Assembly (NCBI GenBank): GCA_964651705.1
Contig: CAZYWZ010000019.1
Span: 1-64,000, forward strand
Source: JADLBR01 sp964651705
Lineage (GTDB): Bacteria > Verrucomicrobiota > Verrucomicrobiia > JADLBR01
Direction of reading: 5' to 3'
DNA: 64,000 bases
Below, piece after piece: positions 16,052 through 24,572 of this stretch. The notes below the pieces were generated by a model. The model saw only the letters and a list, made by a program, of their open reading frames with translations, had not been told where the DNA came from and searched no databases. A program made the position numbers and the translations under genes. Within the stretch, counting starts at the first letter, position 1, and each line of letters begins with the position of its first letter.

Positions 16052-16924
16052 ATGAGCACCCCAGCAGCGATAAAAACCAACCCCCGCCTCCTCGTGGTGG
16101 ACGACGAGCCGATCGTCTGCCGCAGTTGCGAGCGCATCTTCGGCCCGCACGGCTACGACGTCGAGAGCACGACGGATTCCGAGGACGGCCTCGCGCGGGC
16201 GCTCAGCGCCACGTATGACGCGATCGTCCTGGATATCAAGATGCCCTCGATGGATGGCATCGCTTTCCTGGACCGCCTGCACCGGGCCAGCCGTCGCCTG
16301 CCCCAGGGCCCGCCCCCCGTGATCGCCATCAGCGGCCACTCCGACAAGCGCGCCGAGGCCGACGCCCGGCGGCTCGGCATCGCGGAATACCTGCCGAAGC
16401 CCTTCGGCCCGGAAGAGATCCGCACCATCGTCGGCAAGGCCATCACTGGCTCCCGCCGCACCGCCTGGGCCCGCGTTCAGCCCGCCGCCCTCGCCGCCGC
16501 CGACGACGCCCGCGCGATCGACCGGCTCCGCATCACCAATCGGCGAGGCCAACGCGTCACCCTCATCGTCTCCGGAATCCTCCGCCGCGACAAAGGCCCC
16601 GGCAGGTTGCTCGTCGAACGCCTGTTGACCGCCGGCTACCCCGTCGAAGTCACCCTCGGTTCCAAGGGCGACCGCTTCCGCGCCGCCATCGACGAGATCC
16701 CGCGCTGCGATCGGCTCTTCCTCCTCGAGATGGCCGACCAGGGCCTGCCCCCCGGCTCCATCGCGGGCCGTCCGGCCGGCGACTGGTCCCGGGCGGGTGG
16801 CGCCACCGCCGGTTCGGTCTCCGTCGTCGCCCTCCAGCCGGCAGCCGAGACCGCGTCCCCAGACGCGTTCACGCCCGGCACCGCCGCCATGATCGCGACC
16901 GACCTCGCCCACATGCTGGCATAG
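16052..16924 (+). CDS. Response regulator receiver fused to a degenerate hydrogenase-maturation-protease-like (HycI/M52) domain
   Basis: 290 residues. The ATG at 16052 is chosen because AGGAG lies 9 bases before it. The receiver domain (10-130) is intact: acidic pair Asp17-Asp18, phosphorylation site Asp61 (IVLDIKMP) and Lys116. There is no DNA-binding domain. Residues 168-289 resemble E. coli HycI in order: a hydrophobic strand then LRRDKGPGRLLVERL (HycI GDDGAGPLLAEK), RLFLLEMADQGLPPG (HycI LLIVDATDMGLNPG), and VVALQP (HycI FLGIQP). Asp180 matches the first metal ligand. The second aspartate is Glu226, and no histidine replaces the third, so peptidase activity is unlikely. Its -24/-12 promoter ties it to the NtrC-type regulator upstream. 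Confidence 0.75.
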   Translation: MSTPAAIKTNPRLLVVDDEPIVCRSCERIFGPHGYDVESTTDSEDGLARALSATYDAIVLDIKMPSMDGIAFLDRLHRASRRLPQGPPPVIAISGHSDKRAEADARRLGIAEYLPKPFGPEEIRTIVGKAITGSRRTAWARVQPAALAAADDARAIDRLRITNRRGQRVTLIVSGILRRDKGPGRLLVERLLTAGYPVEVTLGSKGDRFRAAIDEIPRCDRLFLLEMADQGLPPGSIAGRPAGDWSRAGGATAGSVSVVALQPAAETASPDAFTPGTAAMIATDLAHMLA

Positions 16925-17401
16925 AACCCTCACGGCAAAGGCGCGCGCAACGAGACGTTCATACGGAAACTCCATTCCCGCCGCCGCCTGTCACAGGCGG
17001 CCTACAGAAATTCTTGCAGGGCGTCTCAGTGAGACGCCAGCGGGGGCGAAGTTTCAGGTCAGCCCCGCCCCCGGCGCGCGGGGGCGGGGCTAGATGTTTT
17101 CCAGAACGCGCCGGGTCATTCCGATGGAAACTTCGGATCCATTGGAGGGCCGATGTGGGCTGCGGCGTGGCAGCGCCGCTTTGGATGGGCGCCGTGCGGA
17201 TTGTCCACTCTGCGCGTGAACAATCCGGGTTGGAGAGTCTGGCGGCGGGCGCACACCGGCCCAGCGGGGAGCCGAAGCGGTGCTTCAACACCGCAGCTCA
17301 CAAAGGGGCCACTTCCCCGCCATCCGTTTCCCCCACGCTTGTCTTTGGCCCGCGACCCGTTACCGTCTGCCGATGATATTGCCCGGAGACGGCGCCCCCC
17401 T
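16925..17401. other. Intergenic region of 477 bp made of repeats A and E
   Basis: Family A copy 1 occupies about 16975-17060, with related tail modules to 17137. A diverged family E segment lies near 17155-17290. No open frame here looks like a gene. The promoter of the following membrane-fused spermidine synthase must lie at the 3' end, but no convincing sigma-70 pair was seen. Confidence 0.5.
16983..17060 (+). repeat. Repeat family A, copy 1 (consecutive hairpins)
   Basis: A 19-bp palindrome at 16983-17001 (arms GCCGCCTGT and ACAGGCGGC) is followed by a degenerate CTACAG..CTTGCAG element. A second palindrome lies at 17020-17038 (arms GGCGTCTCA and TGAGACGCC), then a GCGAAGTTTCA tail. The same ordered modules recur at 29464, 38215, 60755 (inverted) and 61593. 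Confidence 0.75.
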
Positions 17402-19681
17402 ATGTACGCCTACGCGCTGACGATTTTCACCGGGGCGCTGCTGCTCTTCGAGGTCCAGCCCATCATCGGCAAGTATATCCTGCCCTGGTTCGGGGGCACC
17501 CCCGCGGTCTGGACCACGTGCCTACTGTTCTTCCAGGTGCTCCTTCTCGGCGGATACGCCTACGCCCATTTCACCTCGCGGTTTCTCTCCGCGCGAAAGC
17601 AGGTGTTGCTGCATGCGGCCCTCCTGATCGCGGCGCTGGCCTGCTTGCCGATCACGCCCTCCGAGAGCTGGAAGCCCGTGGGCAGCGACCTGCCGATGGC
17701 GCGCATCCTGCTCCTTCTCCTGGCGACGATAGGGATGCCCTATCTCGTGCTCTCCTCGACCGGACCGCTCATGCAGGCGTGGTTCGGGCGCACGCATCCG
17801 GGCAGATCCCCCTACCGCCTCTACGCCCTGTCGAACATCGGTTCGCTCTTGGCCCTGCTGGCCTACCCGTTCTGCATCGAGGTCTACCTCAGCCGCGGCG
17901 CCCAGACCCTTCTCTGGTCCTGGGGAATGGCCGCCTTCGCCGCCATGACCGCCGCCTGCGCCTGGCGGGTCTGGCGCGCGAGAGAGACCCAAACGCCCGA
18001 CCCTTCGCCATCCGCTGCGACCGCCGACACCCGCCCCGGTCCCCGAAGCGTATTGCTCTGGTTCGCCCTGCCCGCCTGCGCCTCCGCCGCCCTCATGGCC
18101 ACCACCAACAAGCTCTGCCAGGACATGGCCGTCACCCCATTCCTCTGGGTCGTGCCCCTCTCCCTCTACCTCCTCACCTTCATCCTCTCTTTTGATAACC
18201 CGCGCTGGTACTCCCGCGTCCTGTTCGGCACCGCCCTCATGCCGGCAATCGCCGCCGTCGCGTGGGCGCATTTCGAGGGGGTCGAACTCTCCATGCAGAA
18301 ACAGGTGGGCATCCACTGCGCGGCGCTCTTTGTCTGTTGCATGGTCTGCCACGGCGAACTCTTCCGCCTGCGGCCCGACCCCAGGCACCTCACGGGATAC
18401 TATCTGGCCATCGCATCGGGGGGCGCGATCGGCGGCGCGCTCGTCGCCCTGGTCGCGCCGATGGTCTTCACCGGCTACGCAGAGCTGCACTGGGCGCTGG
18501 GACTCTGCCTGCTGATGTTCCTCGCGATCTGCCTCGTGGACCGGGGGGGCCTCTCCGCGGAGGGCTGGTTCATGTTTGCCATCGCGTGCCTCGCCCTCTC
18601 GATGGTCGGGGTCGACCGCGGCGCCGCATGGCTCATTTCCTGGTGGAAGGCCAATCACCAGCAATACCCCCACCTTTCCTGGCTCGCCCCAAACTGGAAG
18701 CATTTCGCGCACCTTCATTGGATTCCCCTCGTCGGCATCGCCGCCCTCGCATGCGTGGGGCACATCCGCGGTTTCTTCAATGGCGCCCGCGCGTGCCACG
18801 GCCTCACCTGCGCCTGCCTGGCCGCCGGCCTGCTTGGCACACTCGCTGTCTTCTCCCGTCCCCCCGCCAGCTCCGGCACCGTCATCGCCGCCTCCCGCAA
18901 TTTTTATGGCTCCATGACCGTGCGCGAATACAGCGCGAATAGCCCCGCCACGCGCTACCTCCTCCTGGAACATGGCCGCATCACCCACGGCCTCCAGTTC
19001 ACTTCGCCGGACCGCGCCACCCAACCCACCACCTACTACATGGACCGCAGTGGCATCAACATCGCCATGCGGCAGCTCCATCGCCCGAAGGACCGCCACA
19101 TCGCTGTCGTCGGCCTGGGCGTCGGCACCATGGCATCCCTCGGCAAGGCGGGCGACCGTTTCCGTTTCTACGAGATCAACCCCGTCGTCTGCCACCACGC
19201 CACCAACACGTTCACCTACCTCGCAAAGTGCCCGCCGAGATCCGAGATCGTCCTCGGCGATGCCCGCCTCTCGCTCGAGCGCGAGCCACCGCAGGAGTTC
19301 GACCTCATGATCCTCGACGCTTTCAGCAGCGACGCCGTCCCCATCCACCTGCTCACGAAAGAGGCCTTCGAGATCTACCTGCGCCACATGCGCCCCGAGG
19401 GCATCATCGCCGTGCACATCTCAAACCGTTTCCTCGACCTCGGCCCCGTCGTCGCGAACATCGTGTCCCACTTCGGGCTGCACGCGGTGACGATCGAGAC
19501 TTTCGAGGACGAGGAACTGGACTGGTGGGATTACGAGTCCACCTTCGTCCTGCTCACCCGCGACGAGTCGTTCGTCCATCGCCCCGTCATCCGCGCGGCC
19601 GCCAGCGAACCCGTCACCGACGCCCCCCACATCCCCCTCTGGACGGACGACTGGGCCAGCCTGTTCCCGATCCTCGAGTGA
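17402..19681 (+). CDS. Membrane-fused spermidine synthase-like protein
   Basis: 759 residues. The first ~500 residues are a polytopic membrane domain starting YAYALTIFTGALLLFEVQPIIGKYILPWFGG, the usual opening of fused MFS/spermidine synthase proteins (motif split here: FEVQPIIGKY then ILPWFGG). The C-terminal ~240 residues are a spermidine synthase-like Rossmann domain with SAM-site VVGLGVGTMA, acidic residue in FYEINPVV, EIVLGDARLSLE and the active-site loop LDAFSSDAVPIHLLTKEAF. Polyamine synthesis is not proven for this fused class; it may transfer aminopropyl groups or methylate a membrane-linked substrate. The start follows a long repeat-filled gap. Confidence 0.88.
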   Translation: MYAYALTIFTGALLLFEVQPIIGKYILPWFGGTPAVWTTCLLFFQVLLLGGYAYAHFTSRFLSARKQVLLHAALLIAALACLPITPSESWKPVGSDLPMARILLLLLATIGMPYLVLSSTGPLMQAWFGRTHPGRSPYRLYALSNIGSLLALLAYPFCIEVYLSRGAQTLLWSWGMAAFAAMTAACAWRVWRARETQTPDPSPSAATADTRPGPRSVLLWFALPACASAALMATTNKLCQDMAVTPFLWVVPLSLYLLTFILSFDNPRWYSRVLFGTALMPAIAAVAWAHFEGVELSMQKQVGIHCAALFVCCMVCHGELFRLRPDPRHLTGYYLAIASGGAIGGALVALVAPMVFTGYAELHWALGLCLLMFLAICLVDRGGLSAEGWFMFAIACLALSMVGVDRGAAWLISWWKANHQQYPHLSWLAPNWKHFAHLHWIPLVGIAALACVGHIRGFFNGARACHGLTCACLAAGLLGTLAVFSRPPASSGTVIAASRNFYGSMTVREYSANSPATRYLLLEHGRITHGLQFTSPDRATQPTTYYMDRSGINIAMRQLHRPKDRHIAVVGLGVGTMASLGKAGDRFRFYEINPVVCHHATNTFTYLAKCPPRSEIVLGDARLSLEREPPQEFDLMILDAFSSDAVPIHLLTKEAFEIYLRHMRPEGIIAVHISNRFLDLGPVVANIVSHFGLHAVTIETFEDEELDWWDYESTFVLLTRDESFVHRPVIRAAASEPVTDAPHIPLWTDDWASLFPILE

Positions 19682-19707
19682 ATCTATCGGACTGAGTCCG
19701 ACAGATT
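19681..19707. terminator. Family F hairpin spanning two convergent stop codons, copy 2
   Basis: Arms AATCTATCGGACT and AGTCCGACAGATT flank a single central G, with one mismatch. The structure begins at the last base of the spermidine synthase-like stop. It covers the TAG and the last seven codons (NLSDSVR) of the convergent GTPase gene. It is a compact bidirectional terminator candidate embedded in coding sequence. Confidence 0.6.
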
Positions 19708-21135
19708 CCTAACGGCCCGGGTATATCCGTACATCTCCGCCAAGGCGTACCCGAGCATCGAGGAGACAATCGCTTCCAAACGACTCGCGCCGCGCTCGTC
19801 GCCGCTAGCGACGAACGCCCTATCGATCCTCCCGCGGTTTGCGGCGATCCAACCCTCGATCGACTCTCGCCATCGATCGGGCAACTCGCCGGAAAGCGGT
19901 TCCTCCCACCGTCCCCGCCCGCGCCCCATGTGCGCCACGATCAGATAGCGCATGCCCGCGGCCTTGAGTTCGTCGCGGAGGAACCCCGCGCTCCAGCTCA
20001 TTCGCGCACACCCGTCGTCACCGCGCCCCATGCGATAGCCATATCCTAAAGCGTAAGCCGCCAGTCCCCCGCCGACAGCCCCCAACACCGCACCTCCGCC
20101 AAACGTCAGCCCTCCCGCCTTGATATCCGCAACCAGCCCGGCCAACGCCCCCGACCCGATCCCGCCGATCAACCCCCAGATCTCCGGCGGGGCCGAAGGA
20201 TTCCGCTCCTTGAGTCCCTGGATGGCGGAATCCACGCGATCCCGCGGCACGCCATCGAGCTCGTGCAGGCGGATCAGGGCCTCCATGGTCTTTCGGCTCC
20301 TCGCGACCAATCGGTCCACCAGTCCTCGCCTGGCTGCCGCCCGCTGTGGCGAAAGCCGACCCGCCAAGACGCTCCCGAGCCGCTCGATGGCCGACTCGCG
20401 CTCGACCTGCGCCGCGTCCGCCGCGGTTTCCGCCAACGCCGCCCCCAGCAGACGCATGCTCTCAACAAAATTCCTGTGATGCCGCTCGTGCTCCCACCGC
20501 TTTCGCAGACGGTCGAAGGCACCCCGCTTCTCACCGGAAACTAGAGGCGCGGTCCGCTCCATCAACTGCACCTCCTGGACCCAACACCGCACCCAGCCAT
20601 CAAGCGCCACCACGTCCCGAACGACCTCGAAACGCGCCAGCGCCTCCCGCCATGCCTTCGCGAGCGCGGCGTCACGCTGGCCGTCCGGCATCCCGGTCTG
20701 ATTCAGCAGGAGGATCACGGGCTTGCCGACCCAGGCCAAAATCGCCATTTCGGCCATGACTTCCGGGCTGCCCGCCGGGTCGTGTCGCGCGTCCACGAGG
20801 TAGAGCACGACATCGGCATCGTCCCTCGCATTCCGCACGCATTGCTGGCTGCACCAAAGCGCCCGATCCGTCCATCGGTCAAACGACTCCCGCAACCACG
20901 CCAGCCAACCCTGCCGCTCCAATCGCCCGAGCAGCTTTACGGAATCCCCGAACCCCGGCAGATCCCACAGCACGATCATCGCCTCCTCGTCCCCGATCAA
21001 TACGTGCGCCTCGGCGATATCGGTGACATGCGGCCGGTCGTCCACTTCGCCGATGTCGCGACGCAGCAGCGTGCGCGCCAGGGTGGTCTTCCCGAGATTC
21101 GTATGCCCGCTGAGACTCAATGCGATCCGTTGCAT
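19684..21135 (-). CDS. Era-like GTPase (DUF3482-type)
   Basis: 483 residues from ATG 21135, chosen because GAGGGAGGG lies 9 bases upstream; an ATG at 21159 would overlap the previous gene. The GTPase domain begins at once: G1 GHTNLGKTTLARTL, G3 LWDLPGFGD, and a degenerate G4 NQTG instead of NKxD. The middle holds alpha-helical sequence. A glycine-rich membrane-active segment (IGGIGSGALAGLVADIKAG then TFGGGAVLGAVGGG) lies near residue 350-390, as in DUF3482 proteins. It pairs with the DUF2868 membrane protein upstream, a conserved two-gene arrangement of unknown function also known from pseudomonads. The last codons form hairpin F2. Confidence 0.8.
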   Translation of the reverse strand: MQRIALSLSGHTNLGKTTLARTLLRRDIGEVDDRPHVTDIAEAHVLIGDEEAMIVLWDLPGFGDSVKLLGRLERQGWLAWLRESFDRWTDRALWCSQQCVRNARDDADVVLYLVDARHDPAGSPEVMAEMAILAWVGKPVILLLNQTGMPDGQRDAALAKAWREALARFEVVRDVVALDGWVRCWVQEVQLMERTAPLVSGEKRGAFDRLRKRWEHERHHRNFVESMRLLGAALAETAADAAQVERESAIERLGSVLAGRLSPQRAAARRGLVDRLVARSRKTMEALIRLHELDGVPRDRVDSAIQGLKERNPSAPPEIWGLIGGIGSGALAGLVADIKAGGLTFGGGAVLGAVGGGLAAYALGYGYRMGRGDDGCARMSWSAGFLRDELKAAGMRYLIVAHMGRGRGRWEEPLSGELPDRWRESIEGWIAANRGRIDRAFVASGDERGASRLEAIVSSMLGYALAEMYGYTRAVRNLSDSVR

Positions 21136-21151
21136 GGCCGATGACCCTCCC

Positions 21152-22630
21152 TCAACCATGCCACACGAACTCCATCGGATCGTCGGCGGAGTCCGCCGGT
21201 TCGCCGCATTGCAGCGCCAGGACTTTGAGGCCCCGCATCCCGGCCATCCGTTTCCAGATATCGAGCCGACTCGCCACCCGCTCAACCCCCAACCCAGCGC
21301 ACTCCAGTCCCACGACGACCCCATCCCGGCCAGAAAACTGCGCCGCCACCGCACCGAGCACCATCCCGTGAACCTCGGCCTCGGGCGTCGCCGTAGCGTC
21401 CATCACGATCAGGCCGGCCCCCGCATCGCCCATCGCTCGCCATGGCCCCTCCCAAACCACCGACTCCTCGCCATATGACGCACCCGCCCCCCAATCCACC
21501 CTCGCGGCACTACCCCAGATCTCCCGCGCCAGGCGCCCGACCGCATCCCGGAACGCGCCGTCCGCCAATCGCGCCGGGCGCTTCACGTCAAACGGCAGCA
21601 CTGCAACCCGCACCGCCGATCCCTTCTTCGCCGACGCCAGCACCCGGCGAACGTAGGCCTCCCGCCGCGTCCAGCGCGGCGGCGTCCGCACCGCCCTCGC
21701 GGCATCCAGCGCAGACCAGCACAGCAGCAGGAACCGAGGTGCCCCGACGTATAACATCAGCGTCGTCGCGTAGAGATGGATCCAGGGCCCCGCCGGCACT
21801 CCCGCAAAGCCCGACCCGCGGCGCAACGCCTCCCAGCCCGATGTCTCCGATGGCAGCGCGATGCCCGTGACCGCCGACGCGGGCCACAGCAGCGCACCCA
21901 GGAACGCCCCCACCTCCCGCGGCCCCAACCACGTGCTCTCCCATCCCGCAAGGTATTGGCTCGCCAACCCGCGCCAGTACACCCCCCCCACCAGACCGAG
22001 CACGAAGCACAAACCCGCACCGTGCAACCACCCGGCCACCGAGCGCGCCAGCCAACCTCCCGCCCACGGCCACCATAGCCGCCCGTAGCGTTCCCAGGCG
22101 CACGCCCCGATCGCCGCACCTTCACCGCCCCCAGCCGACGGCGCCCGCCCCTGCAACCAGCGCGCCACCCACCCCGCCATGGCCGGAGTCCTCGGCCTGC
22201 CCTCACCGCCGAAAAGTGACGTCACGGCATGCGCGCAGACCACGGTGTTCCATAGCAGCACCAGCAGCACCGGTCCCGAAAGCAGGTCAAATGATCGATC
22301 CAAACCCACGTAATGCGACCCGAAACCCGTCACAAACGCCGCCAGCCCAAACGCCGCCGGCCACCAGCGCAGGTGCCGCACCCAGGACGGCATGGCCGCC
22401 ACCGATCGCATCGCCCCCCGCAACCGCCTGACGCGCTCGACAAGGTAGGCCCAATCCCGCTCAGACAACGCCTCAGCCCCATCCCCCAACCCCGCACCCA
22501 TCGACTCCGCCGCACCGCACGATGCTGCCTCGCGCGCCTCGAACGGCAACACCTCACCGCGCCGATCGCACTCCTCGATCGACCGCAACCAGATGACATC
22601 GCCAATCGCTTCCGGCTCCACTGACCGCAT
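21152..22630 (-). CDS. DUF2868 membrane protein, partner of the GTPase
   Basis: 492 residues from the ATG at 22630, preceded by a purine-rich GGAGGCGGGGGCGAGGG. The N-terminal 80 residues are soluble. Hydrophobic segments near WWPAAFGLAAFVTGFGSHY, LLSGPVLLVLLWNTVVCAHAV, LHGAGLCFVLGLVGGVYW and IHLYATTLMLYVGAPRFLLL give about five to six membrane spans, in the DUF2868 pattern. The C-terminal ~150 residues are a soluble alpha/beta domain (VRVAVLPFDVKRP, GLIVMDATATP). The stop is 16 bases before the GTPase start, so the two are co-transcribed. It probably anchors the GTPase at the membrane; this is inference from gene pairing. Confidence 0.8.
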   Translation of the reverse strand: MRSVEPEAIGDVIWLRSIEECDRRGEVLPFEAREAASCGAAESMGAGLGDGAEALSERDWAYLVERVRRLRGAMRSVAAMPSWVRHLRWWPAAFGLAAFVTGFGSHYVGLDRSFDLLSGPVLLVLLWNTVVCAHAVTSLFGGEGRPRTPAMAGWVARWLQGRAPSAGGGEGAAIGACAWERYGRLWWPWAGGWLARSVAGWLHGAGLCFVLGLVGGVYWRGLASQYLAGWESTWLGPREVGAFLGALLWPASAVTGIALPSETSGWEALRRGSGFAGVPAGPWIHLYATTLMLYVGAPRFLLLCWSALDAARAVRTPPRWTRREAYVRRVLASAKKGSAVRVAVLPFDVKRPARLADGAFRDAVGRLAREIWGSAARVDWGAGASYGEESVVWEGPWRAMGDAGAGLIVMDATATPEAEVHGMVLGAVAAQFSGRDGVVVGLECAGLGVERVASRLDIWKRMAGMRGLKVLALQCGEPADSADDPMEFVWHG

Positions 22631-22776
22631 CCCTCGCCCCCGCCTCCACCCCCCCCACTCTACGCGCCTAAATGAAAGTCTCCAGCCCCACCTTGACCCC
22701 GATTCCCCACCGTCCCATTCCTTCAACACACATTCATACTTTGGCCAAGATGGATTTTCTGATGCCATTTCCTGCG

Positions 22777-22805
22777 TTGACCCCAGCCGAGGCCAGAACC
22801 ATAAT
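22777..22805 (+). promoter_or_regulatory. Sigma-70-type promoter
   Basis: TTGACC (22777-22782) and CATAAT (22800-22805) are separated by 17 bp, each one base from consensus. Transcription would start near 22812 and reach the ATG at 22900 after an 88-base leader. The rest of the 269-bp divergent gap holds no gene. Confidence 0.55.
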
Positions 22806-22899
22806 CTGGCGACTTGCCTGAACCCCCGACGCACGCCGCCCCGAGCGACCGTCGCCCGAACCGATGGCCACCGAAACCAACCAGAGAGGAAGCCACACA

Positions 22900-23508
22900 A
22901 TGCGGATCCGCCCATTCGTCCCAGCCCTGATCGCCTGCCTCGCCCTCCCGGCCCACGCCGCCGAACCCGCCAAGAAAGCCCTCGACCCACACCCCGTGGT
23001 GAAGACGTTCAACGTCGATGGCGTCAAGACCGAGATCGGAGCCAACAAGATCATCGACGCCATCAAGGGATTGCCCAGCGTCTCGGAGGTCACGGAACTC
23101 TCGCCCTCCAGCGGCTACGTGCGCGTGGCATTCGACACGCACGTCATCGCCAGCCACCTGATCGCCCAGACCATGCTCGACAACGGCGCCGAAGCCGTAC
23201 ACATCGCCTTCTCCATCCCGGAGTATTCGCAGAATGCCGAGAAACTCGACGCCCTCTTCGCAAGACTGGCAGAACAACGGTCGGTCAAGATCGAGGCCAA
23301 GGACAAGGAGGCCGGCGAATTCAAACTGACGTATCTGCCGATCACGCCCGATCCCAACGATCCCAGGAAGGTCGGCTTTAACTACGGCCACCTCGGCCAT
23401 CCCGTCCACGACCCGCCGCCCAAGGGCCTCGGCCTGAAGATGACGATGCGGGACGTCCCGGACCCGGCGGCTCCCGCCAAGAAGGCAAAGTCGGGGAAGA
23501 AGAAGTAG
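22900..23508 (+). CDS. Small exported protein with HMA-like folds, function unknown
   Basis: 202 residues from ATG 22900 (an ATG at 22864 is less likely because the signal peptide starts at MRIRPF and a GAGAGGAAG stretch sits before 22900). Signal peptide residues 1-20, cleaved after AHA. Residues 33-105 read as beta-alpha-beta-beta-alpha-beta, like heavy-metal-associated domains (GVKTEIGANKIIDAIKGLPS, YVRVAFDTHVIASHLIAQTM) but with no CxxC. The C-terminal part has GHLGHPVHDPPP, a histidine cluster, and a lysine-rich tail. It is 47 bp upstream of a secreted-type protease gene and may be co-transcribed with it. Confidence 0.65.
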   Translation: MRIRPFVPALIACLALPAHAAEPAKKALDPHPVVKTFNVDGVKTEIGANKIIDAIKGLPSVSEVTELSPSSGYVRVAFDTHVIASHLIAQTMLDNGAEAVHIAFSIPEYSQNAEKLDALFARLAEQRSVKIEAKDKEAGEFKLTYLPITPDPNDPRKVGFNYGHLGHPVHDPPPKGLGLKMTMRDVPDPAAPAKKAKSGKKK

Positions 23509-23555
23509 GCACCTATCGGGGCCGATGGTAAGGTAGGCGTGTGCGCGGAGTCCCC

Positions 23556-24539
23556 ATGAGCGCCCGCGCATCGGTTTCAAAGATTTTCCTGTTCGCGCTC
23601 CTGGCGATCTTCATCGTCGTCTCGGGTCGTGCCCTCATCGGTCGCCGCGATCCCCTGCGTTCCGCCAGGGAGGCCTGCGTGGAGGTTCTGGTGGACGGCC
23701 GGCTCGAGGGATCGGGATGGTTCGCCGACGCGGAGGGCCACGTGATCACCGCCGGCCATACCATTCGCAAGAGGGACGGGACCCTCGAGATCTTGTGGCC
23801 GGGTCGCGGCCGATACCCCGCGCGCTTCGTCGGCATCGATCCCGGACACGACCTCGGGCTCCTCGTGGTACCCGGGCTCCCGGATCCGCCCCCGTTCTTG
23901 AGGGTCGTGTCATCGGCACCTCCCGCCGGTTCGCCCGTACGACTTTACGGGATGGCCCAGTTCCGCCATGGCATCGCGATCGGCGGGCAGGTCGCGCGCG
24001 CGGAAACGACCTATAATTACTACGATCACCTCCGGTGGCCAACGCGCTGTTACCTGGTTGCCGCCCCGGCCCCTCCCGGCGTCTCCGGCGGGCCATGGCT
24101 CGACACGAAAGGCCGCGTCGTCGGCAACCAATCCGGTTTCGTGAATCAGGGCACCGCGTCATCGGGTCTCGCGATCGTCGCGCCCCCCGATGCCATCGCC
24201 CACCTCCTGGCCACCAGGGCCAGCATCCCGCGCGCCACCATGGGATGCGGTCTTGAGGAGATCTGGTCACAGCCAACCGGCTTCCTCCGGCGGTTGCCCA
24301 AAGGGCTGGAGGGTATCGTTACCGTTCCCCTCGAACCGGGCGGCGCCGCCGAAAGGGCCGGCCTCACCCGCGAGAGCGTCATCGTCAGTGTCGATGGCAC
24401 GTCGGTCCGGTATCGCCACCAGATCATTGAAATCCTGCAATCCCACGCGCCAGGCGACACCCTTTGCCTCGAAGTCTGGGATGCCGATGCCAAGGCGGCC
24501 CGCACCGCCCAGATCACCCTGGATGAGGTGCCCCTCTGA
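23556..24539 (+). CDS. HtrA-like trypsin-family protease with PDZ domain
   Basis: 327 residues from ATG 23556, with GGAG five bases upstream (an in-frame GTG lies at 23541). One N-terminal membrane anchor (residues 9-24). The trypsin-like domain keeps a full triad: His68 (VITAGHTI), Asp99 (DPGHDLGLLVV) and Ser177 (GVSGGPW). A PDZ domain occupies about 250-322 (PGGAAERAGLTRESVIVSVDG). It probably degrades or signals misfolded envelope proteins. The intact triad contrasts with the dead HtrA-like protein at 58397. It is short for DegP/DegS with one PDZ, nearest DegS in layout. Confidence 0.88.
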   Translation: MSARASVSKIFLFALLAIFIVVSGRALIGRRDPLRSAREACVEVLVDGRLEGSGWFADAEGHVITAGHTIRKRDGTLEILWPGRGRYPARFVGIDPGHDLGLLVVPGLPDPPPFLRVVSSAPPAGSPVRLYGMAQFRHGIAIGGQVARAETTYNYYDHLRWPTRCYLVAAPAPPGVSGGPWLDTKGRVVGNQSGFVNQGTASSGLAIVAPPDAIAHLLATRASIPRATMGCGLEEIWSQPTGFLRRLPKGLEGIVTVPLEPGGAAERAGLTRESVIVSVDGTSVRYRHQIIEILQSHAPGDTLCLEVWDADAKAARTAQITLDEVPL

Positions 24540-24572
24540 CACGCTCGCGGGTCGATCTACCGCACCCTCCCG

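Noticed and set aside
17153..17402. Upstream extension of the spermidine synthase-like protein
   Set aside because: The added 83 residues are encoded by repeat E-like DNA and lack conservation; the family starts near YAYALTIFTGALLLFEVQP.
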